From Albidovulum sp. (GTDB lineage Bacteria; Pseudomonadota; Alphaproteobacteria; Rhodobacterales; Rhodobacteraceae), in the NCBI GenBank assembly GCA_020637635.1, contig JACKKB010000002.1, positions 275,001 to 339,000 on the forward strand: 64,000 nucleotides of DNA, written 5' to 3'. Below the pieces are notes generated by a model. The model saw nothing but the letters and a program-made list of their open reading frames with translations, searched no databases and was not told the DNA's origin. Position numbers and translations under genes: made by a program. Shown here in pieces: positions 16,405 to 25,440 of this stretch (position 1 is the first letter of the stretch; each line of letters opens with the position of its first letter).

Positions 16405-17685
16405 CTAGTTGCAGCGCTCCGCGATCTTGTTCTCGGCCGCGAAGGCCGCCGAATCCTCCGCGATCAGCGGGTCGATCACGTCGGCGTCGGCCGAGATCCA
16501 GTCGGAGGCGGCGTTCCATTTCTTGGCCGCCGCATCCCACTGGAAGATCATCGCCGTGCCCGGCCCGCCGTGATCGGCGCAGGTCGCCTTGATCGGCTGG
16601 GCGAAGCCCGGCAGGCCAAGCTCGGTCAGGCGCGCCTCGGTCAGGTCGAGGCTCTCGAAGCCGTCGCGGACTTCGGCTGCGTTCACGGCCGCATGGCCGG
16701 TGGCCGCCTGCGCGGTGCGGATCGCCTCGGAGATGATCATCGCCGCATACATCCCGCGCGAGTAGAGGACGTTGCCCGGGTTCGTGCCGTCACCTGCCGC
16801 CTTGCCGGCATCGTAGACATACTTTTTCAGGTCGGCGTAGACGGGATAGTCGGAGCCGGTGCCGTGGAAGCTGATCGACTTGTAGCCGTTGGCGCCCTCA
16901 CCGGCGGGGGTCACGTCGTTTTCCGAGCCCGACCACCAGATGCCGTAGAAGTGGTCCATCGGATACTTGATGTTCACCGCTTCCTGGATGGCGACGGCGT
17001 TCATCACGCCCCAACCGTACATGATCACGTAGTCCGGCTTGTCGCGACGGATCTGCAGCCACTGCGACTTCTGCTCCTGGCCCGGATGATCGACCGGGAT
17101 CTCGATCAGTTCGAACCCGTCCTTCTTGGCCAGTTCCTGCAGGGTGCGGATCGGCTCCTTGCCATAGGCGGAGTTGTGGTAGACGAGCGCGATCTTCTTG
17201 CCCTCGAGGCTGCCGCCCTCATGGCCGAGGATGTCCTTGATGATGATCGAGGCACCATCCCAGTAGTTCGCCGGATAGTTGAAGACGTTGGCGAAGACCT
17301 TGCCGTTGGCGGCCGAGGTCCGGCCATAGCCCGGCGTGTAAAGCGTGATGCCGTCCGCCGTCACCTTCGGGATCAGCTGGTAGGTGATCCCGGTCGAGAG
17401 CGGGTTGTAGACCAGGGCGCCCGACCCCTTGGTCGATTCATAGCATTCGACGCCCTTCTCGGTGTTGTAGGCGGTTTCGCATTCCGGAACCTGGACGATC
17501 TCGCCGCCGATGCCGCCATCGCGTTCGTTGAGCATGGTGAAATAGTCGGCGAAGCCATCGGCGTATGGAATGCCGTTCGGGGCATAGGGGCCGGTCCGGT
17601 AGCTGAGGCTCGGCACGACGAGGTCGGCAAGTGCCGGCGTGGCCGTGGCCAGCACCAGTGCAAGGGCTGTCAGGGTCTTGTTCAT
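16405..17685 (-). CDS. Periplasmic substrate-binding protein, Leu/Ile/Val-binding family
   Basis: 426 residues with a 20-residue signal peptide (MNKTLTALALVLATATPALA). It is a type I periplasmic-binding fold with YRTGPYAPNGIPYADGFADY in the position of the family's ligand-loop start, and IALVYHNSAYGKEPI as the inter-lobe segment. GGGAGGAG precedes the ATG. The neighbouring CoA ligases suggest that the ligand is a carboxylic acid (fatty or aromatic) rather than an amino acid, but the sequence alone does not decide this. Confidence 0.92.
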   Translation of the reverse strand: MNKTLTALALVLATATPALADLVVPSLSYRTGPYAPNGIPYADGFADYFTMLNERDGGIGGEIVQVPECETAYNTEKGVECYESTKGSGALVYNPLSTGITYQLIPKVTADGITLYTPGYGRTSAANGKVFANVFNYPANYWDGASIIIKDILGHEGGSLEGKKIALVYHNSAYGKEPIRTLQELAKKDGFELIEIPVDHPGQEQKSQWLQIRRDKPDYVIMYGWGVMNAVAIQEAVNIKYPMDHFYGIWWSGSENDVTPAGEGANGYKSISFHGTGSDYPVYADLKKYVYDAGKAAGDGTNPGNVLYSRGMYAAMIISEAIRTAQAATGHAAVNAAEVRDGFESLDLTEARLTELGLPGFAQPIKATCADHGGPGTAMIFQWDAAAKKWNAASDWISADADVIDPLIAEDSAAFAAENKIAERCN

Positions 17686-17755
17686 CTGGGTCTCCTCCCA
17701 AGGGTTTCAGTTTTCCGCCGGCCGTCGCGCCGGTCTTGTGGTTGGGCGGCCCCGC

Positions 17756-18832
17756 CTAGTGCGGGAAGGGCCAGAGCCTGAGTTTCTCTTTCGCGAGGCG
17801 CCAGAGCTGCGCCATTCCGTGCGGCTCGGCGATCAGGAAGATGACGATCAGCGCGCCGACGATCATCAGTTCGACATGCGCGGCAAGATCGGTCGCCCAG
17901 CCGAGATGGCCGACGAGGACGTTCTTCAGGAAGACGGGCAGGAGCACCATGAAGGCCGCCCCGGCAAAACTGCCGAAGATCGAGCCGAGGCCGCCGATGA
18001 TGATCATGAAGAGGATGAGGAAGGACTTCTGGATGCCGAAGGCCTCGCCCACTTCGACCGCTCCGAGGTAGACCGAGAAGAAGAGCGCGCCCGCGACCCC
18101 GATGTAGAAGGACGAGATGGCAAAGGCCGACAGCTTGGTCGTCAGCGGGTTCACCCCGATGATCTCGGCGGCGATGTCCATGTCGCGGATGGCCATCCAC
18201 TTGCGGCCCACGGTTCCGCGCGTGAGGTTCCGGGCAAGCCAGGCCAGCGCGAACAGGATCGCGAGGCAGAACAGATACTTGGCCGGGGCGGTGGTCTGCG
18301 CCCCCGTGACGGCATGGCCGAGGACCGAGCGTTCGGGCGCCGAGATCTGGCCCGAGGCCGAATAGTTGTAGAACCACGGCACCTTGTTGAAGAGCCAGAC
18401 GAGGAAGAACTGCGCGGCCAGCGTGGCCACGGCCAGATAGAAGCCCTTGATCCTGAGCGAGGGCAGGCCGAAGACGACGCCGACGGCGGCCGTCACGCCG
18501 CCGGCGAGCAGCACGTGGATCAGGATCGAGACCTCGGGGAAGGCCGTCATCAGCTTGTAGCAGGCATAGGCGCCCACTGCCATGAAGCCGCCGGTGCCAA
18601 GCGAGACCTGGCCGCAATAGCCCGTGAGGATGTTCAGCCCGAGCGCCGCGATCGCATAGATCAGGAAGGGCACGAAGACGGCATTGGCCCAATAGTCGTT
18701 GATGACGAACGGCACCACGAGGAACGCCACGACCAGGAGCGACCAGTAGGCGAACCGGTCGAAGCGGATCGGGAAGGTCTGGCTGTCGGCGGCATAGGTG
18801 GTCTTGAAGTCGCCTGCCTCGCGGTAAAGCAT
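17756..18832 (-). CDS. livM: ABC transporter permease, LivM type
   Basis: 358 residues with about nine membrane segments. The LivM hallmark LNILTGYCGQVSLGTGGFMAVGAY and the EAA-like loop GRKWMAIRDMDIAAEIIGVN are clear. It forms the channel with LivH. The start MLYREAGDF at 18832 shares one base with the stop of the upstream VOC gene (TGATG). It is followed by a 70-bp gap and the binding-protein gene. Confidence 0.94.
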   Translation of the reverse strand: MLYREAGDFKTTYAADSQTFPIRFDRFAYWSLLVVAFLVVPFVINDYWANAVFVPFLIYAIAALGLNILTGYCGQVSLGTGGFMAVGAYACYKLMTAFPEVSILIHVLLAGGVTAAVGVVFGLPSLRIKGFYLAVATLAAQFFLVWLFNKVPWFYNYSASGQISAPERSVLGHAVTGAQTTAPAKYLFCLAILFALAWLARNLTRGTVGRKWMAIRDMDIAAEIIGVNPLTTKLSAFAISSFYIGVAGALFFSVYLGAVEVGEAFGIQKSFLILFMIIIGGLGSIFGSFAGAAFMVLLPVFLKNVLVGHLGWATDLAAHVELMIVGALIVIFLIAEPHGMAQLWRLAKEKLRLWPFPH

Positions 18833-19206
18833 CAACCGAACTCCTTCGCATTGCCCGGAAAGTCGTCGCCCTGCGGACGCACGAGGCAGAACCGGTGCCC
18901 GGTCGGCGCCTCCAGCACGATCCAGGTCTTGATCCGCGCCACTTCCCTGGCGCCCAGCGCCTTCAGCCTTTCGCACTCGGCCTCGCGATCATCGGTCTCG
19001 ATATCCAGATGCACGCGCGGCTCGTGATCCACGGCCTGGAGGAGAACGCGCGGGAACCCCGTGTGGCCGTCAAAGGCCGCGTATCTGCCGCTTTCGTCGA
19101 TCTCGCCCTCCATCCCCAGCATTGCCGACCAGAAGCCCACGGCCTCGGTCAGGTCGTCGGTCCTGCAATCGATGCAGAGGACGCCGATACGGGAACGGTG
19201 GGTCAT
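18832..19206 (-). CDS. VOC (glyoxalase/bleomycin-resistance) family protein
   Basis: 124 residues, one VOC module pair: IGVLCIDCRTDDLTEAVGFW followed by HLDIETDDREAECERLKALG and WIVLEAPTGHRFCLVRP. Members bind a metal and act as lyases, isomerases, dioxygenases or binding proteins; the exact reaction cannot be read from sequence. It is embedded in the liv operon with a four-base ATGA overlap upstream and a one-base overlap downstream, so it is co-produced with the transporter. That position is unusual. Confidence 0.85.
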   Translation of the reverse strand: MTHRSRIGVLCIDCRTDDLTEAVGFWSAMLGMEGEIDESGRYAAFDGHTGFPRVLLQAVDHEPRVHLDIETDDREAECERLKALGAREVARIKTWIVLEAPTGHRFCLVRPQGDDFPGNAKEFG

Positions 19207-19457
19207 GCCTCGCCCTCCGGCATGCGATGATGTTCGCGCAGGACCTGGTTGGAACGGCGCGCATTGCCCGTCGCCTCGGAATAGCGCACGAGCCAGAGCC
19301 AGGCGACGATACCCACGGCGGCGCCGAGCGCCGCCAGGATCACGGCGACGGCGAGGTTCGCGCCGCCCCCGTCGCTCGTCAGCGCGATATAGCCGAAGGC
19401 CCAGAATCCGGCCCAGGCGACAACATTCAGGATGGCAATCAGTTTCGGCATGGTCAT
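19203..19457 (-). CDS. Small two-helix membrane protein in the liv operon (84 aa)
   Basis: 84 residues with two hydrophobic helices (LIAILNVVAWAGFWAFGYIA and a second, VAVILAALGAAVGIVAWLWL) and a basic, polar C terminus ending HHRMPEGEA. ATG 19457 overlaps the livH stop (ATGA), and its own stop overlaps the VOC start. No known domain is recognised. Its tight coupling between the permease genes suggests a small accessory subunit or stabiliser of the transporter. The function is unknown. Confidence 0.75.
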   Translation of the reverse strand: MTMPKLIAILNVVAWAGFWAFGYIALTSDGGGANLAVAVILAALGAAVGIVAWLWLVRYSEATGNARRSNQVLREHHRMPEGEA

Positions 19458-20440
19458 ACCCTTTCGATGATCCTTTCGCCGAAGAGACCTTGCGGACGGA
19501 ACACGAGGAAGAGAAGGGCCAAGACGTAGGCGAACCAGTTTTCTGTGGCTCCGCCGATCATCGGGCCGACGAAGAATTCGAAGAGCTTCTCGCCCATGCC
19601 GATGATGAGGCCGCCGACGATGGCGCCGGGGATCGAGGTGAACCCGCCCAGCATCAGCACCGGCAACGCCTTCAGCGCGATGAGAGAGAGCGAGAACTGG
19701 ACGCCGGACTTGGAGCCCCACATGATCCCGGCGACGAGCGCGACGAAGCCGGCGATCGACCAGACCAGCACCCAGATGAAGCGCAGCGAGATCCCGACCG
19801 AGAGCGCGGCCTGATGATCGTCGGCAACGGCACGCAGCGCCCTGCCCTGCTTGGAATACTGCGAGAAGAGCGTGAGCGAGATCACCAGAAGGGCGGCCAC
19901 GACCGAGGCCACGATATCGAGGTTGTCGATGAAGAAGCCGTAGCCGAGCAGGCTGTCGGTCACGCTTTCGATCGTGTCGTTGATGCCCTGGGGAATGCCG
20001 ACATCGAGCTTCTTGATATCGGCGCCCCACATGATGTCGCCAAGGCCTTCGAGGAAATAGGCCATGCCGATGGTTGCCATGAAGAGGATGATCGGCGGCT
20101 GGTTCACCAGATGCTTGAGCACGTAGCGCTCGATCACCATGGCCAGCAGGACCATCACGGCGGCGGCAAGCACGATCGCCACGAAGGCCGGCAGGGTCCA
20201 GCCGAAATTGTGCAGTTCGGTGCCGAAGATGGCGTTGATCAGATGCGCGAAGGGGATCTGCCCGTCCTGGAAGCCGACAAGCGTCAGCGCCGCGAAGAGC
20301 GCGAGCACGCCCTGCGCATAGTTGAAGATGCCCGACGCCTTGAAGATGAGCACGAAGCCGAGCGCCACGAGCGCATACATGACGCCGGCCATCAGGCCGT
20401 TCAGTCCCGCCTCCATCGCGTAGAGAACCTGGTCAGGCAT
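19454..20440 (-). CDS. livH: ABC transporter permease, LivH type
   Basis: 328 residues with eight or nine membrane segments. LivH features include GLMAGVMYALVALGFVLIFKASGIFNYAQG near the N terminus (here residues about 10-40) and the cytoplasmic loop SKQGRALRAVADDHQAALSVGI. The start MPDQVLYAME has GGAGG seven bases upstream; the in-frame ATG at 20479 would add 13 polar residues and is less likely. It partners LivM. Confidence 0.94.
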   Translation of the reverse strand: MPDQVLYAMEAGLNGLMAGVMYALVALGFVLIFKASGIFNYAQGVLALFAALTLVGFQDGQIPFAHLINAIFGTELHNFGWTLPAFVAIVLAAAVMVLLAMVIERYVLKHLVNQPPIILFMATIGMAYFLEGLGDIMWGADIKKLDVGIPQGINDTIESVTDSLLGYGFFIDNLDIVASVVAALLVISLTLFSQYSKQGRALRAVADDHQAALSVGISLRFIWVLVWSIAGFVALVAGIMWGSKSGVQFSLSLIALKALPVLMLGGFTSIPGAIVGGLIIGMGEKLFEFFVGPMIGGATENWFAYVLALLFLVFRPQGLFGERIIERV

Positions 20441-20484
20441 CGCGGGCCTCCGTCTCGGGGCTGGCGGGTGTGAGGTCAAAGCGC

Positions 20485-21306
20485 TCAGTCATGTGCGACC
20501 CCCAGATAGGCGTCGATGACCTCCTGGTTGTTGCGCACCTCGTCGGGCGTGCCGTCACCGATCTTCTTGCCGTAGTCCATGACGACCACGCGGTCGGAGA
20601 GGTCCATGACCACGCCCATGTCGTGTTCGATCAGCGCGATCGTGGTGCCGAACTCGTCGTTCACGTCGAGGATGAAACGCGACATGTCCTCCTTTTCCTC
20701 GACGTTCATGCCCGCCATGGGTTCGTCGAGCAAGAGGAGCCGCGGTTCCGCCGCCAGCGCGCGCGCCAGCTCGACGCGCTTCTTAAGCCCGTAGGGCAGC
20801 CGGCCGACCGGGGTCTTGCGGATGTTCTGTATCTCGAGGAAATCGACGATCTTCTCGACCTTCTCGCGATGCAGGGTTTCCTCGCGCTGCGCCCCGCCCC
20901 ACCACATGGCCTGCGACAGAAGACCCGACTTCATCATCGTCAGCCGTCCGGTCATGATGTTGTCGAGCACGCTCATGCCGTCGAAGAGGGCGATGTTCTG
21001 GAAGGTGCGGGCGATGCCGAGGCGGGCGACCTGATAGGGTTTCATCGGCCCGCGGCGGCGGCCGCGAAACCAGACCTCGCCTTCCTGCGGCACGTAGAAG
21101 CCCGATATCACGTTCAGCATCGAGGACTTGCCGGCGCCGTTCGGCCCGATGATGGCGCGGATCTCGCCCTCGCGGATGTCGAAGGAGATGTCGGTGATCG
21201 CCTTCACGCCGCCGAAGCGGAGCGTGATGTTCTTCATCTCCATCAGCACGCCGCCGATCCGGCGACCGTCCTCGGTGGTGTAGCCCTGCGGCGTCCCGTC
21301 GCTCAT
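20485..21306 (-). CDS. livG: ABC transporter ATP-binding protein, LivG type
   Basis: 273 residues. Walker A GPNGAGKSS, LivG-type GIARTFQNIALFDGMSVLDN, signature region LPYGLKKRVELARAL and Walker B LLLLDEPMAGMN followed by the His loop IEHDMGVVM. The signature is YGLKKR rather than LSGGQ, as is common in LivG. The start MSDGTPQGY overlaps the upstream ligase stop as ATGA. Confidence 0.94.
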   Translation of the reverse strand: MSDGTPQGYTTEDGRRIGGVLMEMKNITLRFGGVKAITDISFDIREGEIRAIIGPNGAGKSSMLNVISGFYVPQEGEVWFRGRRRGPMKPYQVARLGIARTFQNIALFDGMSVLDNIMTGRLTMMKSGLLSQAMWWGGAQREETLHREKVEKIVDFLEIQNIRKTPVGRLPYGLKKRVELARALAAEPRLLLLDEPMAGMNVEEKEDMSRFILDVNDEFGTTIALIEHDMGVVMDLSDRVVVMDYGKKIGDGTPDEVRNNQEVIDAYLGVAHD

Positions 21307-23273
21307 TCCGCCGCCATCCTGTGCTGTCCCGGTGCCACCCTGGCGTCGCGCAGTTCCAGCGTCGCCTTGATCTTGCCCTTGCGACCGTCCTCGTAGGTGA
21401 CTTCGGTCTCGGTGTAGATCCGGTCCTTGCCGCCATAGAGCGCGTCGATCAGGTCGGCGAATTTCTCGGCGATGATGTTGCGGCGGACCTTGCGGGTGCG
21501 GGTCAGTTCGCCATCGTCGGCATCCAGTTCCTTGTGCAGGATCAGGAAGCGGTGGACCTGGCAGCCCGACAGCATCGGGTCGTCCGCGACCGAGCGGTTC
21601 ACCTCTTCGACATGGGACTGGATCATCTCGTAAACCTTCGGATGACCGGCAAGCTCCTGGTAGGAGGCATAGGCGATGTTGTTTCGCTCGGCCCAGTTGC
21701 CGACCGCGGTCAGGTCGATGTTGATGAAGGCGGTGCACATCTCGCGGCCGGCGCCAAAGACCACGGCCTCGAGGATGTTGGGGTAGAACTTCAGCTTGTT
21801 CTCGATGTATTTCGGCGCGAAGAGCCTGCCGTCGGCCATCTTGCCCACATCCTTGGCGCGGTCGATGATGCGCAGATGCCCGGTGCCTTCCTCGAAGAAC
21901 CCGGCATCCCCCGTGGCAACCCAGCCCTCGGCATCCTTGGTCGAGGCGGTGCTCTCGGGGTTCTTGTAGTATTCCACGAAGGTGCCCGGCGAGCGGTAGA
22001 AGACCTCGCCGCTGTCGGCGATCTTCACCTCGACACCGGGCGAGGGCACGCCCACGGTATCGGAGCGGACCTCGCCGTCGGGCTGCTGGGTGATGAAGAC
22101 CGACGCCTCGGTCTGGCCGTAGAGCTGCTTCAGGTTGATGCCGAGCGAGCGGTAGAAATCGAAGATCTCGGGCCCGATCGCCTCGCCGGCGGTATAGCCG
22201 ACACGCACGCGCGAGAAGCCGAGCGTGTTCTTGAGCGGTCCGTAGACGAGAAGGTTGCCGAGCCAGTAGCGCAGGCGGTCGCCGCCGGAAACCGGCTTGC
22301 CGTCGAGAATGGCCGGCCCGACCCGGCGCGCCACGGCCATGAAGTGGTCGAACATGCGCTTCTTCAGGGCGCCCGCGTCCTCCATCCGGATCATGACATT
22401 GGTAAGCTGGCCTTCGAAGACGCGCGGCGGGGCGAAGAAGTAGGTCGGCCCGATCTCGCGCAGGTCGGTCATCATCGTGGTGGCATTTTCCGGGCAGTTG
22501 ACGGTGAACCCGGCCCAGAAGGCCTGCCCGATGGAAAAGATGAAGTCCCCGACCCATGCCATCGGCAGATAGGCCAGCACCTCCTCGTTGCGGCCAAGGC
22601 GGTCGAACGCGGAGGAATTCTTCGAGGTCTCGATGATGTTGCGGTTCGAGAGCACCACGCCCTTCGGCCGCCCGGTGGTGCCCGATGTGTAGAGCATCAC
22701 GCAGGTGCTGTCGAAGTCGAGCTCGGCCACGCGCCTGTCAAGCTCGGCGCCGACGCGGTGATGCGCTGCCTTGCCCTCGGCGATGATATCGGCCAGCGCG
22801 TTCATCCGCGCGTGATCGTATTTGCGCATGCCGCGACGGTCGAGATAGGCGATGTGGTGAATGCCCTTCACCTGGCTCTGCACTTCGATGACCTTGTCGA
22901 CCTGTTCCTGATCGCCGCAGACGACGAACCGTGCGCCGCAATGGTCGAGCACATAGGCCATCTCCTCGGCGACCGCGTCCTGGTAGAGCGGCACGGGAAC
23001 CGCGCCGCACATCTGCGCGGCCACCATCGACCAGTAGAGCGCGGGGCGGTTGCGCCCGATGATGGCCACGTGATCGCCGCGTTCGATACCCTGCGTCAGA
23101 AAGCCCATGGCGAGGTTGCGGACCTCGTCCAGCGTCTCCGCCCAGGTCCAGCCTTGCCAGATGCCGAATTCCTTTTCACGGAACGCCGGCAGTCCGCCCC
23201 AGACCGCGGCGTTACGGGCCAGAAGCGCAGGAATCGACTGCAATGCCTCCCTCGTCGCGGCCGTTTCTGCCAA
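21303..23273 (-). CDS. Long-chain acyl-CoA synthetase-like AMP-binding enzyme (TTG start)
   Basis: 656 residues from a proposed TTG start. A3-type phosphate loop YTSGTTGRPKGV, the YGQTEASVF motif and WVATGDAGFFEEGTGHLRIIDRAKDVGKMADG identify an ANL-superfamily acyl-CoA synthetase. It forms acyl-adenylate then acyl-CoA from a fatty or similar acid. The first in-frame ATG (23381) gives an atypical basic leader. TTG 23273 instead has GGGGGAGG six bases upstream and yields LAETAATREALQSIPALL (first residue Met in the protein). It is the first gene of the liv operon, coupling uptake with activation. Confidence 0.9.
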   Translation of the reverse strand: MAETAATREALQSIPALLARNAAVWGGLPAFREKEFGIWQGWTWAETLDEVRNLAMGFLTQGIERGDHVAIIGRNRPALYWSMVAAQMCGAVPVPLYQDAVAEEMAYVLDHCGARFVVCGDQEQVDKVIEVQSQVKGIHHIAYLDRRGMRKYDHARMNALADIIAEGKAAHHRVGAELDRRVAELDFDSTCVMLYTSGTTGRPKGVVLSNRNIIETSKNSSAFDRLGRNEEVLAYLPMAWVGDFIFSIGQAFWAGFTVNCPENATTMMTDLREIGPTYFFAPPRVFEGQLTNVMIRMEDAGALKKRMFDHFMAVARRVGPAILDGKPVSGGDRLRYWLGNLLVYGPLKNTLGFSRVRVGYTAGEAIGPEIFDFYRSLGINLKQLYGQTEASVFITQQPDGEVRSDTVGVPSPGVEVKIADSGEVFYRSPGTFVEYYKNPESTASTKDAEGWVATGDAGFFEEGTGHLRIIDRAKDVGKMADGRLFAPKYIENKLKFYPNILEAVVFGAGREMCTAFINIDLTAVGNWAERNNIAYASYQELAGHPKVYEMIQSHVEEVNRSVADDPMLSGCQVHRFLILHKELDADDGELTRTRKVRRNIIAEKFADLIDALYGGKDRIYTETEVTYEDGRKGKIKATLELRDARVAPGQHRMAAE

Positions 23274-23361
23274 TCTGATCCTCCCCCGGCCGCTTTTGCG
23301 GCTCGCTCTTGCCGTCGTCGATCGCTCGCTGACGGTAGTGCGCCATTGCTGGGGCCGAAAC

Positions 23362-23394
23362 TTTGCCTGACTTTTGCGCAATTCTTACGAATTG
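23362..23394. promoter_or_regulatory. Candidate regulator site between ligase/liv operon and kinase gene
   Basis: Within the 238-bp divergent region lie two direct repeats TTTGC (23362-23366 and 23373-23377), 11 bp apart start to start, the spacing favoured by OmpR-family dimers. Directly after comes an inverted repeat CAATTC-N4-GAATTG (23379-23394). Binding by the adjacent response regulator is inferred. Confidence 0.35.
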
Positions 23395-23511
23395 TAACTT
23401 CGGCGCGAAGGGGCTTCCTGCCCGTCGCCCGGCAATGGTAGCGAATGGGGCGGCGGAGGCGCAGAGGGCGACCGGCACCCGCCAGGACCGCGCCGCGACA
23501 AGGGAGGGCGC

Positions 23512-25440
23512 ATGGAATATCGTGACGCCCGCGCCAAGCTGACCCAGGCCGGGCTCAATCTGATCCAGCAGGCGCTGTCGATCTTCGACCGCGACCTGAA
23601 GCTCGCGGTGAGCAACCGCCAGTATCAGGTCATGTTCGACCTGCCCGACAAGCTGACCGAACCGGGGACGACCTTCGAAGATACGATCCGGTATCTGGTG
23701 CTGCGCGGCGAATACGGCGCCATCACGGATTCAGAGGCGGCGGTCGCGGTGCGGGTCGAACAGGCGCGCGCGTTCCAGCCGCACTACATGGAGCGGCGGC
23801 GCGCCAACGGACGCACGATTTCCGTCGAGGGCTCGCCGCTGCCTCAGGGCGGCTGGGTCACGGTCTACACCGACATCACCGAAATCAAGCGGCAAGAGGC
23901 GCTGCTTCGAAGCCGATCGAAGGAACTTTCCGAAGAGCTGCTTGCCCATGCCGAGCGGCTCGCCCAGGCCAACCGCGCGCTCGCCTCCACCAACGCAGCG
24001 CTGGAGGAGGCCAAACGCGAACTGACCGAGATGGAGGGACGGACCCGGCTCGTCACCGAGATGATGCCGGCCCATATCGCCCATGTGGGCCCGGACCTGA
24101 TCTACACCTATTCCAACCGCCGGCTGTCCTCGGTGATGCCCGGAAGCCTCTCGGACATCGTCGGGCGCCCGGTCGAAGAGGCGCTTGGAGCCGAGGTCCA
24201 TGCCAAGATCGAGCCGAGCCTGCGGCGGGCGCTTGCCGGAGCCGCGACCGTGTTCGAGATCACCCATGACCCCTCTGGCCGGCGCGTGCGCATCGCGCTT
24301 ACACCGGACCGCGGGCGTGGCAACGAACCGCAGGGCGTCTACATCCTTTCGATGGACGTCACCGAGGAAGCGCAGTCGCGCGCGGCGCTGTCGCAGGGGG
24401 CCAAGCGCGAGCTTGCGGCACAGCTGACTTCGGGTCTCGCGCATGATTTCGCCAATCTGCTGACGATCATCCTCGGGCTGCAGGGGCGGCTCGAGCGGAT
24501 GGAGGGGCTGCCCGGCGAGGTCGGCGAACTTGCGCGGGCGACATTGGCCGCGGCGCGGCGCGGCGGCGTCCTGCTCGACCGGATCGCGGCGATTTCCGGC
24601 CGGCGCGAGATCCGCCTCGTGCCGACCGATCTCGAGGCGCTTCTTGGCGAACTGCGGATCATGACGGAACCGTCGCTGCCGCAGGGCGTCGCGCTCGACA
24701 TTCTCGGGGACGAGAGGCTCGGCACGCTTCTGATCGATCCGGGGGCGCTCATCGACAGCCTCCTGAACCTCGTTCTGAACGCCCGCGATGCGATCGGCGC
24801 CGCGCCCGGTCGGATCACGCTCGCCTCGCGCCAGGTGCGTGATACCTGGCTGGAGATCTCGGTCGGCGACACCGGCCCGGGCTTCACCCCGGAGGCGCTG
24901 GTGAACGGGCTGAACCCGTTCTTCACCACCAAGGGCGGCGAAGGCTCGGGCCTCGGTCTCAGCATGGTCTACGACCAGACGAAGCTGGCCGGAGGCACGG
25001 TCAAGCTCGCCAATCGCGCCGAGGGCGGGGCGCTGGTCTCGATCCGCCTGCCGCTGCGGCGGGCACCCGACGTGGCCCGCGAACCGGGGCTGGTTCTGCT
25101 GGTGGAGGACAGCGCCGAGATCCGCGAGGAGGTGCGCGAGATGCTGCGCGCGCTCGGACACAAGGTGATCGAGGCGGCAAGTGCCGACGAGGCGCTCGGA
25201 CTCGTCGATCTGCCGGGAATCGAGATCGTGCTCTCCGACGTCAGTCTGCCCGGGACGATCACCGGCGTCGATCTCGCGCGCCTGCTCGACGCCCGAAACC
25301 ACCCGGCGATCTGTCGGCTCATGACATCGCTGCCGCGCGGCGATAGGCTGCGCGACAGCGCGGGGGTTATCCCGGTGCTTACCAAGCCCTTCACCATGAC
25401 CGAGCTTTCGGCATTCCTCGCCCTGAAGGACCCCTCATGA
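23512..25440 (+). CDS. Hybrid sensor histidine kinase (PAS, HisKA, HATPase, REC)
   Basis: 642 residues and no membrane segment, so cytoplasmic. Residues 10-125 form a PAS-like domain (QQALSIFDRDLKLAVSNRQY), 130-175 a coiled coil, and 180-285 a second PAS domain. The phosphoacceptor is His311 in GLAHDFANLL, the N-box contains N423, and G boxes are DTGPGF and GSGLGL. A C-terminal receiver has Asp576 in IVLSDVSLPG. The HDFxN type H-box is typical of hybrid kinases. GGGAGGG precedes the ATG. It lies divergent from the liv operon and is coupled to a response regulator. Confidence 0.92.
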   Translation: MEYRDARAKLTQAGLNLIQQALSIFDRDLKLAVSNRQYQVMFDLPDKLTEPGTTFEDTIRYLVLRGEYGAITDSEAAVAVRVEQARAFQPHYMERRRANGRTISVEGSPLPQGGWVTVYTDITEIKRQEALLRSRSKELSEELLAHAERLAQANRALASTNAALEEAKRELTEMEGRTRLVTEMMPAHIAHVGPDLIYTYSNRRLSSVMPGSLSDIVGRPVEEALGAEVHAKIEPSLRRALAGAATVFEITHDPSGRRVRIALTPDRGRGNEPQGVYILSMDVTEEAQSRAALSQGAKRELAAQLTSGLAHDFANLLTIILGLQGRLERMEGLPGEVGELARATLAAARRGGVLLDRIAAISGRREIRLVPTDLEALLGELRIMTEPSLPQGVALDILGDERLGTLLIDPGALIDSLLNLVLNARDAIGAAPGRITLASRQVRDTWLEISVGDTGPGFTPEALVNGLNPFFTTKGGEGSGLGLSMVYDQTKLAGGTVKLANRAEGGALVSIRLPLRRAPDVAREPGLVLLVEDSAEIREEVREMLRALGHKVIEAASADEALGLVDLPGIEIVLSDVSLPGTITGVDLARLLDARNHPAICRLMTSLPRGDRLRDSAGVIPVLTKPFTMTELSAFLALKDPS

